Shown: positions 22,000 through 35,704 of the stretch, in pieces
How the letters are laid out: every line of letters begins with the position of its first letter
Numbering within the stretch: position 1 is the first letter of the stretch
DNA from: Heterobilharzia americana
Lineage: Eukaryota > Platyhelminthes > Trematoda > Strigeidida > Schistosomatidae
Assembly: GCA_944470555.2 (NCBI GenBank)
Contig: OX104127.1
Span: forward strand, 52,566,934-52,630,933
Length of the DNA stretch: 64,000 nucleotides
Direction of reading: 5' to 3'
Notes under the pieces: model-generated
Told to the model about the DNA's origin: nothing
Database searches by the model: none
Seen by the model: only the letters and a program-made list of their open reading frames with translations
Translations under genes and position numbers: made by a program

Positions 22000-24900
22000 A
22001 GTAGATGAATTCAACTAATCTCTTCAAGTTTGACTTTTCACTAAGAATAGAAAGAAATTTATCTAAAAAAACTCATGGGAATACCTAATTATTTTCACAG
22101 CACACAAAAGACAATAGAATCAATCTATTCAGATTATGTTATGCTATTTATCAACTTATTTCAAACTTAAAGGGTTCACATTTTTACCTGGAAACAGGTA
22201 AACAAGCTTAGGGAGCTTTTTCTCAGCTATCCATTACTTCTGAATCAAATCTAAAGTTTCATTGCAGGTCAGTATATACTTTGAATTAGTTTCAACAGAA
22301 AAGCAACCTAAGTAGCTGTAACTGGAGTCAGTCAGTTGTGAATAAATTGTTCCGCATCTCATAAAGTAAATTAGCTGTGTTAAGTAATCTAAGTTAATTT
22401 ATTCAATGGGATTGACTCAGGTGGTAAATCAAATAGCCCTCCTGACCACAGACTATTACGTGTTCTTGATTAAACAATCATCCCGTAGTAGATGCATCAC
22501 ATATTCGAACAGTGTTGTGTATTGTACTACATTTCAGATATAATTTATTGTCTACCATTATATCAAGATAACTCAACAACCTGGAGACATGGTTTATTTA
22601 GTTCCAGTTCTTTCTTCTTTGAAATAAGGGTGGCAGAATATTCCATGCATCTGGAATAGGTGTCGAATAGTGCCTACAACATATATTTGATGTTGATAAG
22701 ACTCAGCCATTAATCTCTTCCTACAGTGAACTAAGTTACAATTTTTTAAATCCTGTCACTCTGTTCCGCCCAACTGTGTAATTTATTGCGTTGAAATGCA
22801 GTCTGCTCTCCGTTGCATTCTTGTCTGTAAGTAAGGCAGATTTTTTTAATCATAATTAGTAGATCCACACTGAAATACCTCTTCTGCTTAACAAGTTAGG
22901 TGTGAATGTAAGAAATTTACTGAGTTCGAATATGACAACACACAGTGTATCTAAGTGTGTGAAGCAATGTTGGTTAACACTTTATTAGTTGGATAAGCAC
23001 ATGATAGCACTTCAATACTCCTAAGTTTTTGTTTGAAAGTAGCCTTCATCATGGACTGGTATTGTCTCGAGAAAGAATAAAAATCTCAGAGAAACAGAGA
23101 GTTGCTTCTTCGAAGCATGCAATTTCTCAGCAAAACGATCCGAAATCGCCAAAATTACTTTACACTGTCAACATTTCCCTACCTTATTAAAAGTTAGGTA
23201 AGTTCCTCATATTTTGTAATTCATTGATATGGTAATTTTATCACCTAAGCCAAACATAAGTAAGCAGGAAATGCTAGTTTCTGTGGAAAAAATGTGTTAT
23301 AGTTGTTAGCCTTGCAAGTTCTGCATGCAATTCACTGTGTGGTCTTCATATTTCCCTACTTTGTCTATGAAGTTAGTTACACTACTTGGCGACGTGATCA
23401 TATATCACTTTGAGAAAAATATTAGCTACCAAGTAATAAATAAGAACATTCTAAAAAAAATTTTGAAATCTTATTAAAACTATTGCATGATTTTGCTGAT
23501 TTGGATTTTTCCCCGTAGTTTAACTCATACCGAACTGCTTACATAAAACAAGGCATCAAACATGCCGGGATAGTTACGTGACAGTGATTGTAAACGCATT
23601 TAATTAAGTTCCGGAAAAGTTCCTATTGCAAATAAAGCCGCCTGACAATCCTGGTATCGATGGAATGGTTATCCAGGACTGAATTGTACTGAGCGTTTAT
23701 ATCACAATGTCTAGTGTAACATGGTCACTCCGTATAACTTTCTGAAAGATCATCCAGTACTGCAACAGTTTTCTAAAAAAAATCAGCTTTTTGTGTTTCC
23801 ACAGTACGCAGAAAATAATGTTTAGTTGGGCATGAAGTTTATGCAAATTTTATTACGATATTGATAAGAGACTTTCTGAATGCGTTATAGTTTGTGCTGG
23901 ATAACAACGAGACCTAGAGTAATTTGGATTGTGTAATATCTATGAGTATAACGAAGGTAATGTATAAGAGACAATTGCTTACTTGCATGACAGCTAACAG
24001 AAACCAACCATATACCTAGCTTTCTGAACCCTCACTGTATGCACTGAAAGTAGCTTGAGCTTAGGTTAGTTTGAACGATATGATATCCTTTTATCATACT
24101 GCTAAGTTGTTTGCAATAAAGTAATCACAGTTATGCTCTATGTAACGTATGTTTCTTAGTTGTAAATAACTACCACTGAATAATATGTGCTGTCTGAAAG
24201 GATGGAGCACAACTGTCAGCAGAATCTGCATAATGAAGCTATTCGCTGTTGAGAAACATTGAAGTAAACAGAATTTATTTATTTCACAGATGAGCAATTA
24301 GTCAAGGGAAAGTGAACGACTTGCTAACGTTTATCTCCCCTGAATGATACAAAAATAGAAAAATGAAAATGCAAAGCAGTCAAAAGGTAATCATTGATCT
24401 TATTTACATGAATTTTATTACCTGCTAAAGAATGGTTTAAGCAAAAAGTCGTGTGCCTTCCAAACACTCCATCGTCTTCAGTATCATTCAGTGATATTTT
24501 ACCTTCAAGGGGTTTGACAATGAGGTTATAAAGGGATTTTGTTATTTTTTCATGATGGCAGTTGAAGTTTAGAGATCAACATTTCAGGTTTAACGCTGCT
24601 TCCGAATGAACAGTCTCACCATCATTTAGCAACCCAATGATTAAACCTACAAAAATTTATTTTTCTTCACAGTGTCGACTGTTTCACTGGCACATGTACA
24701 AGTTTTACATGAGTATGTTCAGGTAATAAGAGTACATGAAAACAAAATCCAATTCTTGTAGCCTTTATTCGAGTTCTGATAATGTAGTTGTCAGAACACA
24801 AAGAGAATTTCCATGAGTTTCAATTTCACACTACTAAAAATTATATGTATTTGAATTATGTACAATTTTGCAAGTAGATGAAAGGCAGTTTAGAAGTTGG

Positions 24901-26185
24901 CACCATCCTATAAAAAACAATTCTGGTGGTGATAATGATATTAATAAAGTGAGTCCAGTTGCAACCTCTATGAGACCTCATTGTTTTAGCGATCAAACCG
25001 ATAATCAGGAAAATAATATATTTTCCCAGTGTAAAATAATATAAAAACATTTTCCCCTCTTTCTCAACTTTACGGAGTTTTTTATCTACTCAGATAGGTA
25101 ATTAAGACTTTTACCTTAGAGATGTACTTCATAGTACGTGCCCTTTAATGGAATCAATATTCTAGAACTACATAGTTGAATTTATAGACAAATTTCCCAC
25201 CCTACTCAGACAATCAGGAAACTGTTTTCACCATCATCTAAAGGTATATACAGTTGATGTGAAAAACGCCCGGAAAATGTTTCACAGAGTATAAATATTG
25301 CGCTCTGCAGAGAAAAAGACGAAATTTTAATGACCATACCTCCGTTTGAGACGAAGAGACCTACTTTCCATTACTTCTACTTCAGAGTTATTCCTACGGT
25401 ATGAAAAATATTTTTGATGTAAGGTGGCAAACGGACGTCTAAATTGCATTTACGATTACAAATCAAAGTACATCCAGCTATTCTAAATTGGTGGTGTCTT
25501 ATGCAGTAAAATTAGTCATTAATAGTAGATGAACATTAAAACTTTGGCATTTCTATGCTCCTAAAGTTTCAAATGATCTGTGGTTACAAGAAACCTAAGT
25601 CCGTTTGCTACTACATCTCAATCTGTTTATTTTGGTCCGGTATCAGCTAAGGTATACTCGATCAAATGCCTACGTAACGTGGCATGGAGACTGACTTTAA
25701 AAGTAGGAGATCTGACACGATACAGAATTTAAAAAGCCTGTGTTATTGCCCACCAAAACTGTCATGTCAAACCGTTCAGTCTAGCTAAGTCCTTGTAATG
25801 ATTCCAAGGTCAACTAATCAACCGAACAAACCGAATAAAGACAATCAGGTAAATAGGAAATGAAGACCTAACTAGATACAGAACGGTAGACCCGAGCAAG
25901 AAAATGAATCTAGAAAATGAGGCTCAGCCGCAGCCATGCATGGTGTCATAAAATCACATTAACTGTGAATACAGTGTAAATTTTAAACAATAGTTCGGGT
26001 AAGTGGAGAATTAATCGAAGCTTTGTTTATCAAATTACCGTCTCACACAGCAGTAAAAAAAAACGAAAACTGTGGGTACGTCGAAAGTCATATGAAAGCT
26101 GAAATAAGGAAAAAAACAGCACGACTATGGAAACTAGATGGGGGAATTCAGATATTGTCATTTTGTTGGAAAAGTCGCCTAGTAT
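22000..26185. other. 4.2 kb without a recognised feature
   Basis: AT-rich DNA. The only repeat-like scrap is a D-tail block (cttcatcatggactggtatt) near 23043. No exon with domain support was found on either strand. Confidence 0.5.
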
Positions 26186-26189
26186 AACT

Positions 26190-26587
26190 GCCGACCGTAA
26201 TCCCGGAAAAGAGTAGAGGTTGGGCAGACAGCTAGCAAACATACCTCGGAAAACCATTCCAGTCACTAAACAAACTTCAAAGTGCAGAGAAAATATTAAT
26301 GGTAAAAATAAACTTACTCCTCACCAGAATTGAGGAGACAAAATGACGCTGATCGGTGCCTTCTCTTCTCTCGGTGAAACCAAAAGTAAACATGGGGACA
26401 TGGAATGTCCGAAAAATGTTTGAAGCTGTCAAGGCTGCACAAATTACAGAAATTTTGAGGAGGTGTGGCTTAGAAGTGATCTGAATCTGCAAAATCAGGT
26501 GGAATGGAAGTGGACTGTTCAAACTGTTAACTGGAGAGGAGTTAATAATCTACTCCGATATTGTCACGCACACGACAATCACGAGCC
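26190..26587 (+). mobile_element. RTE 5'-end fragment, plus strand
   Basis: It matches the RTE leader and endonuclease start: aagtaaacatggggacatgg, then the LGICESRWNGSG equivalent and the TGE region at about 26520. The N-terminal frame has premature stops. It ends abruptly inside the endonuclease at the acgacaatcacgag region and is followed by a 3' RTE fragment in the opposite direction. Confidence 0.8.
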
Positions 26588-26604
26588 ACCTGATTATCAG
26601 TATC

Positions 26605-26830
26605 GAGTCAGAGTAGTCGGCAGCTGTTGATGAATTTCTGTAGTTTGTTGGAAATGCTTTTCATAACACACCAAGTTTCTGAAGCATCACATCGAAGCAT
26701 TGACTTGACTGAATTGGAGTTGAAATTCCAGATCTTGTTCTTTATGCTGTGTGCAGTGTAGTAGATCTCCACACTGGTTTCAGATTGATGAAGTCTTGTC
26801 TTACTGTCTTTCGACCCTGGCTATTTTTAA
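26605..26830 (-). mobile_element. Internal RTE 3'-region fragment, minus strand
   Basis: It matches 33690-33900 in the 33.3 kb element, i.e. the region after RT (an SVLRCDTSETWCV-like block). It lacks the 3' tail, so it is cut on both sides. Together with the neighbouring plus-strand 5' fragment it forms a facing pair whose outer parts are not element ends. Confidence 0.8.
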
Positions 26831-26839
26831 TATGTTCGT

Positions 26840-27233
26840 GTAATTGCAGGGTAAGTCGATAAACTTAAAAAAATCTGTATGCTTTGAAGCGATAAATTTC
26901 GTGATTTTTAAATCGGATTCGAGCCAGTTAACAAAATCTAGCCCTGCGATCATACACATGAAGTTCTAATATTTTATTGAAATTATTGCTAGACGTGTTA
27001 GCATTACGTTGAATGCTTGAATGGGGTGACTCGTTTTGCATGTGAATAAAATTACTGCTACTGATAAATTTATTTATATTCATCCTATATCGACGCGGAC
27101 GAAAAGCGGTGAACATGTTAATTTTTCAATATAGCTGTGGTAAATATGTATGTCAAATTAAAAGAAACAGCACTTTATACTTATCTAAATAAAAGATTGA
27201 GAAACATTTATCGGCAGGAATAGTGGATTAATT

Positions 27234-27274
<41 letters not shown>

Positions 27275-28435
27275 TTATATATACATATATTATAGAAATC
27301 ACAATTTAATCTCATCACATTCTATTATGCAAGAGTTGTAAGTAGTTTATCGTGATATTTTTCCGCATTCTTATCAACAATGTTGTTATATCTGTTGATT
27401 TTTATGTCAATGGATGGGAAAGAAATTTAAAATTTTACAGTCACATGAAATGATTGACTTGAAATATGCTATGCAGTGTGACAAGATCCTTTAAATCATT
27501 GGAATTAATACCACTTACAGGATGAATTTCTGAGAGGCCAGCATAATGTCAGTTTTTACGATATGCATCATTAAAAAAGTGTAGGAGAGAAAAATTGAGT
27601 AATAAAACTTTTAAGTCTAATTATTTCTATCTGTATATACCTTATGAATTCATACTAAGTATGCAGTTGAAGAGAAGATGATGATGAATTCAATGTATCC
27701 TGCTGATTTTTTTTATTCAAGCTTTGATAAAATCATTCGCTTTTACACTTATATATTGTAAAAACTTTTGAGTTACTAAGAAACCTTTATTTAACAGTTC
27801 TACTTCTATAAACAATCTACCATGGTTTTTGTTTTTGAAGTTAATTTCTATGCACTGTTGGCACAAAATTGTTATTCTAAACAAATCCCTTCATAGATTT
27901 ATATGAAACGGATTTACACTAAATATGCATTTGTTTCAGTTTCATAATGTCAATATCTTAGAACAGTCAGTAGAGTTTTATGTCGAGTACGTTTTCAAAA
28001 CGTATATTTTGTCTGTTTCGCTTCATTTACTGAAATGTAACAACAACATCAAAGTATCAACAAGTTTTGATTGGAGCGAGCACTTTGTAAGAAGTGACAA
28101 GAACGAAAATCTTCAAGTGGATAAGTATATATAAATACATACATATATATATATATATGTATACAATGGCAGCACACCTTTAAAAGCTGAAAATGTCTGA
28201 GAGTAGTGTCATAAGGTGAACATGTTGTGATGTACCTGTGAACGTATGAACGAAGAGTAACAAATAATCTCTTCAAAACAAAAAAGTTATTATTTTTGTC
28301 ATTCACTTTGTTTTTACAGCTACTTGACTGCTTATTGTTTGCTTTTTTGTTGTTAGTGGCTTAACCTATTTTCTTTTTTCAGTCAATAATCCATCATTTA
28401 TTTATAGACAATAAATAATAATTTAAAACTAGCAT
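26840..28435. other. No recognised gene; contains a TA repeat
   Basis: AT-rich DNA. A (TA)n microsatellite lies at 27237-27273 and a shorter one near 28143. No supportable exon. Confidence 0.5.
27237..27273. repeat. (TA)n microsatellite
   Basis: About 37 bases of uninterrupted alternating A and T. Confidence 0.95.
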
Positions 28436-28444
28436 TTTAGAACT

Positions 28445-28640
28445 CTAATGTTGCTGAATTGGTTAACGTGACTTGATGGTCTGATGAATAACTTGATGGC
28501 GTCTGAAGCGATTTGTCTTGAGTTAAAGTCATAGCGAGAACATCTTGGATCACTGGTAGACAGGTAGGTCTAGACGACGAGTGCCATATAGGAAGAAACG
28601 CATATCATGGATTCCCCTACTAGCTACTATCGGTTATCAA
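28445..28640 (+). repeat. SINE family A (Sm-alpha-like), diverged copy
   Basis: The tRNA-like part (gatggtctgatgaataac, tctgaagcgatttg) is followed by a hammerhead-like block (28567-28618) and the tail ctactagctactatcgg. The core reads ACGACGA instead of CTGACGA. GAAA (28593-28596) and the cleavage side survive. The order is the same as at 50675-50930. Confidence 0.65.
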
Positions 28641-29029
28641 CATTTTAGAATTCTATTTAAATGATTTGATCTAGTTGTTTCCAAACAAGGCTGAAGAACA
28701 GTAAATATGAAGAAGTAATAAAACAACTCTGGAAAAATTATTTGATATCAAGCTGCGTCCAAATCTTTCCTACATGAAGAATGTATATTTTGTTCCTTTT
28801 CAGTGAAGGTTTACCGACTGAAGTGTTGACGTTTCATTCACCGAATTTCACCGTCACCAACCAAAATCTCACTGATGTAATTTGCATGTAGAATAACTTT
28901 GTTAAGGTGAAGTATTTTTCAGGTTAATCAACAATATAGCGCAGTAAATATATCACAATATGTGTCGGAACATTGTAGTATAAGAATATTTTGCCAAAAT
29001 TAAAGAAATAAATAATTTAGACTGGGTGA

Positions 29030-29155
29030 TAATTTAAGGTGAAATGAAAATCTGGACCGGATTTGAACTAACAACCATCGGGTTTTCACCCCGATGTTCT
29101 ACCAACTGAGCTACGAGGCTCGACTACTGACCATATTTCTATTTCACTTCAGTCA
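29030..29155 (-). repeat. SINE family B, minus strand, tRNA-like
   Basis: On the minus strand: a lead segment (actgaagtgaaatagaaa), a tRNA-like body with box A TAGCTCAGTTGG and box-B-like AGTTCAAATCC, then attttcatttcacctt. It is paired head-to-head with the plus-strand fragment at 29190-29285. The body resembles a tRNA but lacks a normal cloverleaf, so it is not called as a tRNA gene. Confidence 0.75.
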
Positions 29156-29189
29156 TTCGCGCAAAAACCTTGATGAATAAAAATAATAA

Positions 29190-29285
29190 TAGTCTGGTTC
29201 GAGTCAGGCCATGGCCCAAATTTTCCTTACACCTTCAACCGTCACTCAGTAGAAATACTAGTCTGCCAAGCTACGGCTGTCAGAT
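29190..29285 (+). repeat. SINE family B, plus-strand fragment
   Basis: ggttcgagtcaggcc (box B) is followed by caaccgtcactcagtag and actagtctgcc, the 3' half of SINE B. Confidence 0.65.
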
Positions 29286-29727
29286 AGCCAAATGAAAGTA
29301 AATAATTCTTAGGAATTGTGTCTTGCAGTTACGTAATAATTTTAACCGTAAATTCAGTTATATATGATATTCTTGGTTACTTTGTTCACTTTTTTAAAGC
29401 TGAAATTGAGCCTTAATTAGATTGCTGTAGCATGTCACATTTTTATACTCTTAAAAATCTCTTTAAGTATTGATGCCAGGAAAGTCAAACTACTTTGGTA
29501 AATTGAATCGAATTTGAGATAGGTACAGATGGACGTTTACGCGAAAATCTCTATTATCAGATAGAGAAAGCCTGTCTTGTGGATTCACTGAAGTCAAAAC
29601 TTTAATTAAAATAAGCGAGGAATTCAGTGTTTCCTCCGAAGTTGATAAGTTTTGCTTTAACAAAGTTTGTGCTTCAGAGTTTCAGTGATGCTGTTATTCA
29701 AACTTATTCTCCCTACAGACTAACCTG

Positions 29728-30065
29728 TCAATCATCGTTGGATTTCAAAAGGTCGTCAATTTCCACAGTCAGTTCCTGTTTACCAGTGTTTATTGACTGG
29801 AAGTGACTGATTTTAATTATGACTTCAAATTCATACTCATTTACAGATATGTTTTGAAATCCATAAACAGCCATTCCTTCGTTGAAAGAAGAAGGTAGAT
29901 TTAGACAATAGAAGTAACCATCGATTACAATATATAGCCAGGGATTTCGTAGTCGTACAGTCGAAATACCTGCGGTAAACTTACAAAATGGAAACCTGCT
30001 AAGCACTTTCATTGCGTATACATTGATGAAACGTTCATATGCCACAGTAATAATACCAGTGCTAA
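29728..30065 (-). CDS. Possible terminal exon of an unknown gene
   Basis: An open frame of about 105-112 codons ends in TGA at 29728. A possible splice acceptor TAG lies immediately upstream (plus 30064-30066), so the exon would start out of phase by one base. The protein alternates hydrophobic and polar residues (NPWLYIVIDGYFYCLNLP, then EYEFEVIIKISHF) like a beta-rich domain, and has an acidic C-terminus (EIDDLLKSNDD). I do not recognise a family. It is the least repeat-like open frame in the window, but the pyrimidine tract is weak and no poly(A) signal is obvious. It may be chance. Confidence 0.22.
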
Positions 30066-30069
30066 TTTA

Positions 30070-33000
30070 CTTCTAGGCATATGCAATACTTCTCTCAAAG
30101 AAACTAAGTTCACTTATTAAACAAATAAGGATCACTTTATGTTACTGACTGATGTACTTTTATGAAGACGGATAGACGAGGGCGAACCATGTTTTATTGA
30201 AATTCATAAACAGTTCGTAAGCATACGGATTTCTGTTTAATTTTTCTTAATGCGCATTGAAGGAATCATATACGTACTCTCCTATTTACAGACAAGAGGG
30301 TTTTTAGGGCTGATATTTTGAACAATGAATGAGGAGTGATGGATATGTTTTCATGCTAAAATGCTAACTCTGTAAAGCTTGTAACAACTGCTATAAGTAT
30401 TATAGATGGTGAAAAATACCTTCCTTTGATACCGATGAAAATATTATATCTGACTTTGTGGTCTGAAATTGATAGACCTGCGATACAAAACTTAAAAACT
30501 GGTAGAATAAACCTTCTTTGCTGACACGCCATATGGGAATCTGACCATTCATTGTATGATGCTCATGTGGTTGAAGTATAGGCTACTAAGGTTGGTTAAA
30601 TTTACTTAAATTTAAAAATCCGACTCCCTTTTGGAGATAGTTACTCACGTAGAACGTACTAAAAGACCCATTATCACCTAGTTAGGCGGTATCTAGCAGG
30701 TTTAGCTAAATTAAAGGAAAAAAATTTACGAATGAACTACACAGATTTCAAAAACAGTATTAACCTCACAACCCATTTTACCTAAATAATGTAAATTAGA
30801 AGTCACACTACCAAACGATCTATTTCCAAATCCAAGACTCTACTTCCAACACTTGAGCTTACGGATAAGCTGAAGATGGCAGATACTTCTGACAATTATG
30901 TGCATACACCCATTACACATCCACTCATGCAAGTCTCTGTGTCCTATTGATCTAGAGATCCAGGATAGCAATGTAATGTGAGATGATTATTTGTTTGAAA
31001 GCTTGACGACTAACTTTAAAATGTCAACACAGATGACATTTCAGTTTCCTAAAAACAGTAGAAGAGGGGAAGGTCAAGAAGGACCTATAATGAGAACAAC
31101 GACGTGAAAAATCTTGGTGGCCATCAAATTCTCTGACCTTACAGACTTCCATGATAACATGAGGTTTTCAGAAGCCACTGAGTGGTATTTTCCAAGATAC
31201 TTCCTTTGATTTTCGCCATTTCGAAAGATATATAGATTAAATACTGTGCATTTTTGGAAGTGAATGCCTCGTGTTCAGTGCACATGAGCTGTTCCCAACC
31301 TCTCGATTAAGTGTCACAATTAGTTCAGAGGGATAAATTATCAACTACGGGGATGTTCTGATTACTCTAATGGATTACTTGAAGCAGCACATCATCCTGA
31401 GATAATGATCACAAATTAAGAGAGATATAAGCTGAGGCAGCTATTCATTTTATACACCTGAAGCAAAAAGAGACTTGAGGTTTTATTTCAGAGTAGCACC
31501 CACCGAACAGGATTCGGCTACAGTAGAAAAGCTACCCAGTGGCCAGTGGCCTAAATGTTCGCATAGATTACTCTTGTTTGATAGGTTGAAAATGACTCAA
31601 ATAAATGAATCGAGTTTCGTGATTTTCTGTTTTGAAAAGCGACGGCTATAAGGCATAAAGAATTCGAAAATTTATATGAAATTCAGTTGCAGGGACTGTT
31701 ATCAGGCACATACAGAGATTCATTGGTAAGCTAAGTCACAAGCTGCCTCAATTAAAAGGTAAGCGTTGCAACTAGGCCGAAGTTACTTCGTATCAGAACT
31801 TTATTAAAAAAATTCTGTCGATGGAATGCTGAGGTATTATAACAGGACGATTGCATAGATTTGTCGTCGAATGATCTCACTTTTCGTAAAAAAACATTAT
31901 TAGCTTCCCCAATTTCTACTTATGATTCTACCAAGGAGCAAACGGTACACTAAATACAGTTACTTATCCTAGATTCTACAACTTACTAAAGGAGCCAGCT
32001 TGAACGATTTTGACGGAAGCGTACACATCATATCACTCGGAGAAATAATGTGCCACAAAACATCTTTGTCTTTTATTAACTATGTTCTTGACTGACCTGT
32101 TTAAGAGCAGTAATATATGCTATGACCAGTAGTACGACCTTACAATGTACGAGCGATACCAGCCTAGTAGACTACAAACCATACAAATCCAAAGCACAAA
32201 CGAGTCGACTCTAACGCAGATCAGAACGTCAACCACCACAACAACAATACCACCGATGGACGAAGACAAGAAGAGAAGACAGATAGCTGGCAGACAATTT
32301 TTAATGTCTCAAGAAATGTCAATACAGTTGACCGCGATTCTGAGTATATACATATTTCCGAATGACCTTGACAACACTAAATCCACATATAGGTAAAAAT
32401 AGTTAACAGCCAATGAGAGTTCAGCCTTAAGAGCAGAGCGAAGAAAAACTAGTAACAATGTGAAAACAGGCTTGTATGCTATTTTAAGGTCATGCCCAAA
32501 ACAGTAAGCAAAGCTATACAAAGTTAGTGATATATACGAGTTTATTCAACTGCATCAACTGACTAATCAAATTCATAATTAAACAATTCTATGAACAGAC
32601 TTCACGCCTAAAACTCTTCAAAGAAATTCTGTGAACGGATTTTTGTGTAAACTGTATGTAAAAACAGCCATTTCCTAAATTTATATCCTTCGATTAGTTT
32701 GGACAGAGTATGTAAAACCCGATTCACTGAAAATAATGATCTTGTTTTACTTCGTAAATACTCATACATTATCATCGTGCTTGCAGAGATTTGATTGAAA
32801 AGTCTTTAAAACAGTCGTTTCCATAAAGCATTAAAATCCATATATTTTAAAAGCACAAAAATTACCAACTTGTATCTGCGACGTTTAGAGACTCTTTCTC
32901 CACCACTTTATACTCCGTCTGTACATACATTTCTGCAATATTTTGTTCCAAAACATAAGTTGGCAGTACTTTCGGTGTACAACAAAGGATATTTGACTTT

Positions 33001-33320
33001 CCTTATTCTTTGCACTCCCTTCTTTATAAGTGAACAATGATGTAATGTAATATTTTGGTATCTTTCTGATGAGCAATGTAATATTTGACTGTATGTAGTA
33101 GTTGAATACTCATGGAATAAAATGATATCGTGATTTTCCGTAAACATAATCCTCCTCGTTTCATTTAAATCAACCTCCTTAAAAATGAACCTCTGTCTGA
33201 TATTATGCAAACCAACCAACCGAGAAAATATCAATCATTTTAACAATTTCATAGGTTTCAGTATCGTAAATTTCCACTGAACTTAGGAATTATACTATTT
33301 TTAAAGTAAATACCAGGAGA
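30070..33320. other. 3.2 kb without a recognised feature
   Basis: AT-rich DNA. The segment about 31980-32520 is less AT-rich and includes a frame with TSTTTTTIPP, but I cannot assign it to a gene or named repeat. Confidence 0.45.
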
Positions 33321-33324
33321 ATAA

Positions 33325-34545
33325 ACAATTATTATGATTATTTATCCCTTGAGTTCCTAGTGGAATGTAGGACATCAGTAACACGTCTCCATTTCACTTT
33401 CGTATCTGCAGTCAACCTGGCTACACCATTGCATACAAGCTTTCATTTCTTCTCCACACAATCTCCTCCATGTCACCCTCGGACGCCTAACTCGTCGTTT
33501 CCCATTTGGATTCCACTCAAGGGCCTGGCATATGAAATCCTTGAATGGTTTTCTCAGTGTATGCTCAATTCAATCCATCTCCGCTTTCTTCGGCAAATCT
33601 GTTGGGCGATGGGTTGTTAGTTGTTTCGTTGCCGACCAGACTTCCTCCAAGCTTATTCTTTCAAACCACTCTATCTTCAGCAACGAGCGCAGGTGGCAGC
33701 TGTTGATGAATGTCTGTAGTTTGTTGGAAATGATTTTCGTAACACACCAAGTTTCTGAAGTATCACATCGAAGCACTGACTTGACTGAATTGTGGTTGAA
33801 AATCCAGATCTTGTTCTTTATGCTGTGTGCAGTGTAGTAGATCTCCACACTGGCTTCAGATTATTGAAGGTTTGTCTTGAATTTCCAATCCTGCCTTTGA
33901 AATCCTCACCTGTGCGCCACCTGTAGTTGAAACGATGCTGCCTGCCTAGGCAGGTGTACGTGAAAGAGACTGCTCCCTTCAGGTTTCTCCAGTTCATGGT
34001 GATTGGTGTTGTTGTTGGTTGGTTATCTCAATCACCTCTATATTCTCAACATTCACCTGAAGAGAGTCCCGTTCTCGCTTCCCTTCCTCCTCTGTCAACT
34101 TGTTGGCTTTTGCCCATAGTTCTTCGAGTTTGTGTGACATTAGACATTAGATATGAATCACCATCGGCGAAATCCAAATCTTCTTCTCAGGTCTTTACAT
34201 CAGTCAGACAGCGTATGCCCCTCTTCTTGCTCCCCACAGATTTTGCATGATCCAGTCCGGTCAATCACAGTCAGAAAGATCATACGTGACAGTAGGCAAC
34301 CTTGTCTTACTTCTCCCTTTCTACTTTTCAAAGGTGTCAGTGAGCTTTCCATTGTGAATCACTTGGCATGTGGCTTCTCAATATGGCTGTTGAATGAGGC
34401 TGATAAAGGTTTATAGAACTAAATACGTAGCGTCGAAGCTGCTGCTGAATTAATTCTCTTTCGACGCTATCGAAGGCCCTTTCAAAATGGATGAATTTGA
34501 GGTAAGCTGAAGAGTTGACTGCCATTCTATGCTCTGCTGGTCTTT
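33325..34545 (-). mobile_element. 5'-truncated RTE element, minus strand
   Basis: About 1.2 kb covering the RT C-terminal half to the 3' end with an AATAAT-type tail (plus attattatgattattt at 33329). Minus-strand pieces include FIHFERAFDSVERELIQQ (about 34490), an active-site region near 34170 and SVLRCDTSETWCVTK (about 33775). Frameshifts and stops make it a pseudogene. The 5' break lies inside the RT at about 34540, as expected of incomplete reverse transcription. No target-site duplication was identified. Confidence 0.85.
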
Positions 34546-34549
34546 CCTT

Positions 34550-35700
34550 GACTTGTATGATCAATGGTATATGTAATTTAAAACATAGTAGCGAGAAAAA
34601 TCAACGTCTTTCCAAAATATCTTCACACATACTGAAAATAAAATTTCACGTTTGCAGGAGTGTAACTAGAAAACAGTGTAAGTGGATCAACTATAGACAT
34701 GAAAATTTAAGCCAGTGTAGCCAGTAAAGCATGCAGAAGTCTGCACGTATAATATTGTATCTTAGATGATCGAAAACTGTTTAGACAAAATGAAATAAAT
34801 CAGAACTACATTTTTTCTTGACATTTTAGTGCTTCATCACCTTTCTATATTTTACGTAAAACAAGGCAAACATCATGGTTTGTTTTTAAATTACTACGCA
34901 TGTGTTCGTATAAATGTAAATGCATTTTTATAGACTAAAAACTTGAATTTGTATGCAGATTTATTGAAGCAATCAACCGGGACACTGGACTGAAAAACAA
35001 TGTATAAGGCTAGATATTTCAGATTTTATCGCATCAATCTATTAAGAGTGAGAAAGTCATGCAAACATTTCGCCACTCTATTCTGTCTAGAAGTAATTAA
35101 TTTTCATAAATGAAGAGCTATGCGTAAATGTTTATCAGAATTTCATCTTGGTGATTAATAAGAAAGTCAAGATAAAGTTATCTACTCAGTCGCATTGTGG
35201 TTACCGCTTCATATTCTTTCACCACAAAGGAATTTGTATTTCCAGTCTAGCAGTTTTTAAACATGCTTATTTATTTATAAACGGAAGGTAAGTGTACCAA
35301 AGAGAATTTGTAGCCGAATACCCTTACCCAATGACCGTTAGTTTTTATTAGGCTTTGTGGGAGAAAATGCGTAATTAAAACGCAGAAGGCTGGTCATCAT
35401 TCAACCTATTTCTAAAATGATGCCACATTTCTTATGAACTCGACAAATTTTCTAAAAATTTACTATAAAAAGTAACAACCTCTCCCGGTGAAAAGAATGA
35501 ACACTTCTTCTCTTAAGACACAGGCCTTCAGTAGATAGTCAAACAATCTATGGTACGTATTTCTTTCTGTTCACTCTATAACAGGTAGGTATAACGTGTT
35601 CAAACAAATACAGGGTACATGATGACGGAACCTATTACCATTCGATTGTATCAAGGAGCCTGTTGGGCTGTGGATAAGCGTGATATTGGAGTAAAACTTG
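34550..35700. other. No recognised feature
   Basis: AT-rich sequence without a supportable gene or repeat. Confidence 0.5.
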
Positions 35701-35704
35701 GACA

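Noticed and set aside
26190..26830. Twin-primed RTE insertion
   Set aside because: The order is sense 5' part then antisense 3' part with no tail. Twin priming gives an antisense 5' part followed by a sense 3' part with a tail.
29085..29120. tRNA gene on the minus strand
   Set aside because: Box A and box B look tRNA-like, but the acceptor stem and anticodon arm do not fold properly, and the sequence is part of SINE B, repeated at several places in the window.
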